Assembly: GCF_000949425.1 (NCBI RefSeq)
Contig: NZ_CP010976.1
Coordinates: forward strand, 2,418,001 to 2,482,000
DNA from: Paenibacillus sp. IHBB 10380
GTDB lineage: Bacteria > Bacillota > Bacilli > Paenibacillales > Paenibacillaceae
Direction: 5' to 3'
DNA: 64,000 nt
A program made the translations under genes and the position numbers. The notes beneath the pieces are model-generated. The model was not told the origin of the DNA, did not search any database, and worked only from the letters and a program-made list of their open reading frames with translations. Below, piece by piece: positions 59,105 to 64,000 of this stretch. Numbering within the stretch: position 1 is the stretch's first letter; each line of letters begins with the position of its first letter.

Positions 59105-60202
59105 CTATTTATCAAAATATACGGTTTTTCCAGTCCGTGCCGATTCGTAAATCGCCTCAAGTATTTCAGTAACAACTAGCGCCTGCTCCGGTTTCACGAG
59201 TGGTTCTGTGTCATTGATGATACTTTCGATCCACAATCTGCATTCTCTACCCGCTTGGCTCTCGGATTTCCCATCAAAATAAGCAACTCCATCTGTACCC
59301 AATTCCGGCTTCTTAGTAAATAAATGACCCATCTCATCTCCATTTATCCGCAGACCGTCTTTCATGTCTGCACCACCTTCGGTACCACATAGCGTAGCCT
59401 GTGCTTCGCCTACATCTAATGTATTCAGCGCCCAGCTTGCTTCCAACGTAACTGTCGCACCATTTTCCATTGTAATAAATCCGAAAGCAGAGTCCTCTAC
59501 TGTAAATAGTTCTGGGTCCCACGGTCCAAAGGCATTTGATGAATCTTTCTTGCTACCCAATTTGTGATACACATTGCCTTTAACACTCTTCACTTTGTAA
59601 TTGTCCATTAACCATAAAGTCAGATCTAGCGCATGGGTTCCAATATCGATCAATGGTCCTCCGCCCTGCTCATCTTCATTTAAGAATACGCCCCATGTTG
59701 GCACAGCACGTCTACGAATCGCATGTGCTTTAGCGAAATAAATTTCGCCTAATTCTCCTTTTTCACATACCTTTTTAAGTAGCAGGGAGTCTGGACGATA
59801 GCGGTTATCGTAACCGATAGACAGTTTTTTGCCCGTTCTCTTAGCAGCTTCAAGCATTAATCTGGCTTCGGCAGCCGTCTTAGCCATTGGTTTTTCACAC
59901 AGAACATGCTTTCCTGCTTCTAATGCATCAATAGTAATGAAGGAATGTGATTTGTTCGGTGTGCAGACATGGATCACATCGATACTTGTATCCTTCAATA
60001 ACTCTTTGTAGTCCGTATATATGGTTACGTTCTCAAGGTCAAATTTCTTGGCCGTTTCTACTGCACGATTCTCAATAATATCGCAAAGGGCAACCAGTTC
60101 CACATTGGACTGTGTAATTAAATTAGGGATATGTTTACCATTAGCAATCCCCCCACAACCGATGATTCCTACTTTTAGTATTCTTTCAGCATTCTGTGTC
60201 AT
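59105..60202 (-). CDS. Gfo/Idh/MocA-family oxidoreductase
   Basis: 365 residues. Classic start KVGIIGCGGIANGKHIPNL (GxGGxA), EKP motif in HVLCEKPMAKTAAEA, and C-terminal domain with GGGPLIDIGTHALDLTLWLM (catalytic His and Asp). Acts on a sugar, inositol or sugar acid using NAD(P). Second gene of the operon, 21 bases after the isomerase gene. AAAGGGG before ATG 60202. Confidence 0.95.
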   Translation of the reverse strand: MTQNAERILKVGIIGCGGIANGKHIPNLITQSNVELVALCDIIENRAVETAKKFDLENVTIYTDYKELLKDTSIDVIHVCTPNKSHSFITIDALEAGKHVLCEKPMAKTAAEARLMLEAAKRTGKKLSIGYDNRYRPDSLLLKKVCEKGELGEIYFAKAHAIRRRAVPTWGVFLNEDEQGGGPLIDIGTHALDLTLWLMDNYKVKSVKGNVYHKLGSKKDSSNAFGPWDPELFTVEDSAFGFITMENGATVTLEASWALNTLDVGEAQATLCGTEGGADMKDGLRINGDEMGHLFTKKPELGTDGVAYFDGKSESQAGRECRLWIESIINDTEPLVKPEQALVVTEILEAIYESARTGKTVYFDK

Positions 60203-60223
60203 GTGACTTTCCCCTTTGATATG

Positions 60224-60970
60224 TTATAGAATTCCTCTTAAATATTGTAAGCTCATCTCAATACTCTCAAGCTGTGGAAGATCATACTCTTCTTGTTCTA
60301 CCGTGTACCAATCCACGTTGTATTGCTTCGCTGCGGCAGTAATCTTATTGAAGTCCATAATCCCTGAGCCAATCTCTATATTCTTCTTGTCCTCTTCACT
60401 CTTCATATCTTTAATGTGCAGGATCTTACAACGTTCCTTGTATTGATGAATAAAGTCTGTAGAGTGAAGACCCGCATGTTCTACCCAGTAAGTATCCAAC
60501 TCCACAAACAAATGATCTGCTTGTGTATGATTCATCAGTAGATCGAGCCCATATTGCCCCTCGAATTTCTGAAATTCAATATCATGATTATGGTAACCAA
60601 ATCTGATTCCATTCTCTTTGCATCGTTCACCAATGCGATTAAACCGTTCAGCCGTCCGCTTATAAGCGTCAGCACTATCACGCATCTCTTCTGGTAGACC
60701 TGGACAAATGATATACGGACTATGAACCTCAAGCGAATACTCTATCGTTTGATCTAAATTCTCTTCAAGCTCAGTAATGCCAATGTGACTGCCAGCAGCC
60801 TGTAGTCCCAAATCATCCAATGTTTTTCTCAAATCCTTAGCAGAAGTACCGAAATATCCAGCGAATTCTACACCGTCGTAACCGATTCTAGCTACCTTTT
60901 CCAGTGTGCCAAAAAAATCTACGTTCGTTAATTCTTTAATTGAATATAGCTGCAATGCAATCTTTCCCAT
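60224..60970 (-). CDS. Sugar phosphate isomerase/epimerase (xylose isomerase-like TIM barrel)
   Basis: 248 residues from ATG 60970 (AGGAG nine bases upstream). AP_endonuc_2 fold: IALQLYSIKEL, YDGVEFAGYFG (metal Glu), RFGYHNHDIEF (Glu/His/Asp region), HLFVELDTYWVEHAG and ILHIKDM (His). Such IolE/IolI- or YcjR-like enzymes work with Gfo/Idh/MocA dehydrogenases in inositol and unusual sugar catabolism. First gene of the operon, divergent from the AraC gene. Confidence 0.93.
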   Translation of the reverse strand: MGKIALQLYSIKELTNVDFFGTLEKVARIGYDGVEFAGYFGTSAKDLRKTLDDLGLQAAGSHIGITELEENLDQTIEYSLEVHSPYIICPGLPEEMRDSADAYKRTAERFNRIGERCKENGIRFGYHNHDIEFQKFEGQYGLDLLMNHTQADHLFVELDTYWVEHAGLHSTDFIHQYKERCKILHIKDMKSEEDKKNIEIGSGIMDFNKITAAAKQYNVDWYTVEQEEYDLPQLESIEMSLQYLRGIL

Positions 60971-61079
60971 GTCTTTGCACTCCTTTCTTGTTACAAATAA
61001 AGTTACCAAAGTTAGTGTAAAAGTAATACAATGAAGCTATTGAAAAATATTAAATATTTGTCATTCGGAGAGTGATGTA

Positions 61080-62003
61080 ATGACGGAAGCCTACTTTGAA
61101 TCCAACCGATCCCCTATGGGATCAATCCATTATCCTTATGAATGCATGGTTCATTCGAGTGTTGGAAGCCGCTGGGTCGTAAATGCTCATTGGCATATTT
61201 ATATCGAAATTCTCTATTTCTTATCTGGACAGGCCAAAGTATACCTCGGTGGAGAATGCCATCTCCTCAGCAAGGGGGATCTTATCCTTATTCATTCTCA
61301 TGAGACGCATTCTATTTTTTCCATGGACGTGGAAGAGGTCTCTTATGTCGTGATCAAGTTTGATCCGGAGATTCTATACTCCACTTCAAGAACCATTTTC
61401 GAATCGAAATATGTATTACCCTTCACCATGGCGAAATCAACCAATCAACGGGTTTTCACCGAACAGGAAATTATAGATACTCCCATCCCTTCTTTGGTTA
61501 CAGAAATTTATGAAGAGTTCACTTCGCGAAACTATGGGTTTGAACTAGCTGTTAGGACGTTAATATGTAGAGTATTTCTGTGGTTTTTAAGGAAGTCGCA
61601 GGACCAGCATCCGAATTGGGATATTGCGCATTCACTGAAAGAAATTGATTTTCAAATGTTGCAAAAAGTTTTCGAATATATCGATGATCATTATATGGAA
61701 GACATCAATGCTGACACTGCAGCACGTATGTGTAACCTAAGTTACAGTTACTTTTCACGAAAGTTCAAAGCAATTATGGGCAAGACATTTACGAACTACT
61801 TGAACTACATTCGGATTACAGAAGCTGAAAAGTTACTGCTAACGACCGACTCAAGTATGACGGAGATTGCTTTGGAAGTCGGATTCTCCAATTCAAGCTA
61901 TTTCATTCAGCAATTTAAACAATACAAGAATATTTCACCCAATCAATTTCGTAAGAAGATTAGCCAAGAAAACTCAGAAACCGCCGTTCAGTACATGAGT
62001 TAG
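61080..62003 (+). CDS. AraC-family transcriptional regulator
   Basis: 307 residues, GGAGAG before ATG 61080. N-terminal cupin (HWHIYIEILYFLSGQAKVYLG with HxH) and C-terminal HTH pair (NADTAARMCNLSYSYFSRKF and MTEIALEVGFSNSSYFIQQF). Its start is only 110 bp from the divergent isomerase gene, so it probably regulates the dehydrogenase-isomerase operon from the shared promoter region, with the pathway's sugar as inducer. Confidence 0.93.
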   Translation: MTEAYFESNRSPMGSIHYPYECMVHSSVGSRWVVNAHWHIYIEILYFLSGQAKVYLGGECHLLSKGDLILIHSHETHSIFSMDVEEVSYVVIKFDPEILYSTSRTIFESKYVLPFTMAKSTNQRVFTEQEIIDTPIPSLVTEIYEEFTSRNYGFELAVRTLICRVFLWFLRKSQDQHPNWDIAHSLKEIDFQMLQKVFEYIDDHYMEDINADTAARMCNLSYSYFSRKFKAIMGKTFTNYLNYIRITEAEKLLLTTDSSMTEIALEVGFSNSSYFIQQFKQYKNISPNQFRKKISQENSETAVQYMS

Positions 62004-62019
62004 TCGGTTTGCACAAGAA

Positions 62020-62057
62020 GAAACGGTTACAGTCCTATAAGGGGCGGTAACCGTTTC
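62020..62057 (+). terminator. Intrinsic terminator of the AraC gene
   Basis: GAAACGGTTAC loop GTAACCGTTTC, 11-bp perfect stem 17 bases past the stop. Confidence 0.85.
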
Positions 62058-62170
62058 TCGTATAAATGAAAGTATAGTGAAGACTTATATTTTTCTAATA
62101 TTTCCAAAAAATCTGGAAGCTAATATGCCTTTCAGGTCAATAATAATTATTTTATCACTTTAGGTGACCT

Positions 62171-62389
62171 TTATTGGTTTGAGAACTTGAGACCTTTCAT
62201 CTCGAGAGCTGAGCGTAGTTGTTCAACTGCGTTAGGCCCTATACCATGCAAATTCATCAGTTCAGACTCACTGAGCTTTGAGATCTGTTCTAATGTCCTA
62301 AGATCCGAATTAGCTAGCGCTCGTAACGCTGGCTTCGCCAAGCCAATTGGAAGATCATTTTCCTGCATATTGTGATTGTCCGTCTTCAC
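62171..62389 (-). CDS. Helix-hairpin-helix protein (RpoA-CTD-like)
   Basis: 72 residues, start GTG 62389 with GGAGG eight bases upstream. The core LAKPALRALANSDLRTLEQI, then LSESELMNLHGIGPNAVEQL, is a pair of HhH motifs as in the alpha-CTD of RNA polymerase and in small DNA-binding proteins of Bacillales. Probably binds DNA or the transcription machinery without sequence specificity. Monocistronic. Confidence 0.8.
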   Translation of the reverse strand: MKTDNHNMQENDLPIGLAKPALRALANSDLRTLEQISKLSESELMNLHGIGPNAVEQLRSALEMKGLKFSNQ

Positions 62390-62574
62390 GATAATTCCTC
62401 CATATCAATAATAGATAACTGATTATATCATTAGACTAATATGATAACAAAAATAGAGCCTGAAAATAATGAAAAAACTAAATTTACAATACCCCTTATT
62501 CGTTTCAATTTGAATAGATAGCAAAAAGACACAAGCAGATTTTTAGTCTACCTATGTCTTTTCACATTCATCAG

Positions 62575-63255
62575 TTAGCTGATGTTACTAGCCTCATCGA
62601 TAAGCCCACATTCCCATTCTTCAAATTGTAATTTTAAACGACCAATGGTCTCTTCAACAAAATCAGCCACTATTTTATCTGTAATATATTCTGGTATAAT
62701 CCCCGGTTCTTTGGAGGGGTCATTGAAAAATAAAAATGTCCTATCCCGCCACTGAATGACTTCCTCTGAGGTCAATAATTCTCCAAAAGAAAAACTTCTA
62801 GATTCTGCTAATAGCTCCCATACTTCAGAACTCCACATTTTATGTTTATAGAGATTAAAGTCAATTTGGTCTGTCTCTTTGTAGTATAAAGTTCTAATCT
62901 CTTCAGGTGTTCGGTTCAGTAATTCATTAGACTCAACAAATTTAGGGTGCAGTTCTTGAAACCAGTAATAATCAGTTAACAAATGCATAAAATATCCCCG
63001 TACAAACCATCTCCATTTCGTATCTGAACTTTGATTAATATAACTGGAATAGAGTGGTCCTAACCTCGCTAGATAATTCCCATCAACTCCCGGAGAAAAA
63101 TGGGTTTTGTTCTTATCCTCCCTAGTGGAACCATCTCTCATATGTATAGAATCTGGAGCAATATTCCCTAGGAAAAATGTATCCTTCTCAGTTTTTATTC
63201 CTAATTTTCCTATAAAACCAACAGCCACATTTAAATGAACCATAGGCAATGGCAT
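62575..63255 (-). CDS. Zinc-dependent phospholipase C-like protein
   Basis: 226 residues. Matches the Zn_dep_PLPC (PF00882) pattern: HLNVAVGF, FFLGNIAPDSIHM, KNKTHFSP, FVRGYFMHLLTDYYWFQ; these His and Asp residues are zinc ligands in the family. No signal peptide, unlike secreted PC-PLC, so it belongs to the intracellular members of uncertain substrate. GAGGAGG before ATG 63255; 24 bases after the HIT gene, likely one operon. Confidence 0.85.
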   Translation of the reverse strand: MPLPMVHLNVAVGFIGKLGIKTEKDTFFLGNIAPDSIHMRDGSTREDKNKTHFSPGVDGNYLARLGPLYSSYINQSSDTKWRWFVRGYFMHLLTDYYWFQELHPKFVESNELLNRTPEEIRTLYYKETDQIDFNLYKHKMWSSEVWELLAESRSFSFGELLTSEEVIQWRDRTFLFFNDPSKEPGIIPEYITDKIVADFVEETIGRLKLQFEEWECGLIDEASNIS

Positions 63256-63279
63256 GAATTCGTTTCCTCCTCAAAACTA

Positions 63280-63711
63280 CTAGAAATATCTTTGAGTTAG
63301 CTTAACAATCTCTCCGTTAAATTTACTTCTGGTTTCCTTTAATCTTGTTTCTGCTCTATGTTCAATCAGTGGTTCGGACCATGTAAAACCATCTCCCTTA
63401 TACCGAGGTATTACATGCATATGAAAATGGGTTAAGTCATTAAAAATACCACCATTCTGACAAATTGATATCCCATCTGGTTTATATATCTTTTTAATGA
63501 TATTGGTCATACGAATTGCACCACCCATTATTGCAGTAAGAGTATCCTGCTTCAACTCCTCTAAATCATGAAAATGTTCTTTTGGTAAAATCAATATGTG
63601 TCCCTCGTTGAATGGTGCAATATCAAGTACACAAGTAATATGATCATCTTCGAATACAACGTTCACTTCAGGTTCATTATGATTTGCAATTCTACATCCA
63701 AGACATTCCAT
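63280..63711 (-). CDS. HIT family nucleotide hydrolase
   Basis: 143 residues. HIT motif HFHMHVIPRY (H-x-H-x-H-x-x) with upstream APFNEGHILILPKEHFHDL. Branch with dinucleotide or adenylyl hydrolase activity such as Hit-type proteins. N-terminal CLGCRIANHNEPE gives a partial zinc site (CxxC). AAGGAG before ATG 63711. Confidence 0.93.
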   Translation of the reverse strand: MECLGCRIANHNEPEVNVVFEDDHITCVLDIAPFNEGHILILPKEHFHDLEELKQDTLTAIMGGAIRMTNIIKKIYKPDGISICQNGGIFNDLTHFHMHVIPRYKGDGFTWSEPLIEHRAETRLKETRSKFNGEIVKLTQRYF

Positions 63712-63777
63712 AATGTACTCCTTAGTTTTTCAATTTTAATTATTGGATCCAGAATCTCCACTCTTTAAAGTTGCTAC

Positions 63778-64000
63778 TTATTTTTTGACAATGCCTATTA
63801 TTTCTCTTGGATCTTCTATTAAATAGTTTGGTTTTTCAGAGAATAGTATTTCTTTATTATAAAGACCCCATGAGACAGCAATGACTTCAACATTATTTCG
63901 CTTGCAGGCCTTTATATCCCTTACCTCATCTCCTATATAAATGAGTTCTTTATTAGATATTTTGTGCTCCCTCATATAGTTCTTAATCGCTTGGTCTTTG
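63778..64000 (-). CDS. HAD-superfamily phosphatase, 5' part beyond window edge
   Basis: Visible C-terminal 73 codons. The open frame passes through ATG 63975 and runs off the right edge (KDQAIKNYMREHKIS). HAD motif IV is seen as LIYIGDEVRDIKACKRN, followed by VIAVSWGLYNKEILFSEKPN and the C-terminal helix. Phosphoglycolate-phosphatase-like. The nucleophile motif DxDGT lies outside the window. Confidence 0.82.
   Translation of the reverse strand, partial: KDQAIKNYMREHKISNKELIYIGDEVRDIKACKRNNVEVIAVSWGLYNKEILFSEKPNYLIEDPREIIGIVKK

Noticed and set aside
1..64000. CRISPR arrays, prophage, rRNA or tRNA genes
   Set aside because: No regularly spaced short repeats, no phage structural or lysis genes, and no cloverleaf or rRNA sequence recognised on reading.

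Overview
The window is chromosomal DNA from a spore-forming, low-to-mid-GC Firmicute. It most resembles Paenibacillus: it has a tricistronic GerA-type germinant receptor, SLH-anchored multidomain wall enzymes, a CYP102 (P450-BM3-type) monooxygenase, chitosan-degrading enzymes, strong AGGAGG ribosome-binding sites and a ydaO-type c-di-AMP riboswitch. I see no rRNA or tRNA gene and no CRISPR array. The assignment rests on gene content; no search could be run.

Region 1 (1-10.85 kb) is the most unusual part. Twelve related 130-200 bp palindromic elements alternate with small AT-rich genes, almost all on the minus strand: hypotheticals, DUF2262, DinB-like, GNAT, methyltransferase and cysteine hydrolase. 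This is the layout of an integron gene-cassette array. The outer boxes of the repeats read xxxxTAACG and GTTAxxxx. The variable bases at the two ends of each GENE, rather than of each repeat, are complementary, as expected if each unit was a circle joined at G^TTAxxxx. A frameshifted, internally deleted tyrosine-recombinase gene (10122-10849) sits at the upstream end of the array. The array has been damaged by an IS256-family insertion with an 8-bp target duplication (1985-3326), an IS110-type remnant inside one recombination site (about 6894-7514), a nonsense mutation and deletions. One possible lone site lies at 47784-47884.

Region 2 (11-32.6 kb) is ordinary core and accessory genome: CYP102; a response regulator, kinase and AI-2E permease operon; an Asp23 protein; a FexA-like drug exporter behind a translational attenuator; a gerA-gerB-gerC operon; a second two-component pair next to pssA and ybfM; an SRPBCC-ArsR operon with a doubled operator; and an L,D-transpeptidase.

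Region 3 (32.8-41 kb) is a potassium-uptake operon on the minus strand: Rossmann-like ORF, 36-aa membrane ORF, kdpF, kdpA, kdpB, kdpC, and a KdpD-like protein made of two tandem KdpD-USP sensor modules with no kinase domain. Its leader carries two consecutive c-di-AMP riboswitches, each followed by its own intrinsic terminator.

Region 4 (41.3-48 kb) holds miscellaneous genes: an AstE-like deacylase, a secreted repeat protein, small membrane proteins, a truncated AraC gene behind a Fur box, two acetyltransferases, an alpha/beta hydrolase and a HAD phosphatase.

Region 5 (48.1-58 kb) looks like an extracellular polysaccharide (probably chitosan) locus: a 1730-aa metallophosphoesterase-GH8-SLH fusion, an AraC regulator, a CBM96-like/FN3/beta-helix protein and a GH46 chitosanase, with a shared TAAGCGCTTA-type operator in three of the promoter regions.

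Region 6 (58-62 kb) is a sugar or polyol catabolic operon (two Gfo/Idh/MocA dehydrogenases and a TIM-barrel isomerase) divergent from an AraC regulator. The window ends with a helix-hairpin-helix protein, a zinc-dependent phospholipase C-like protein, a HIT protein and a partial HAD gene.
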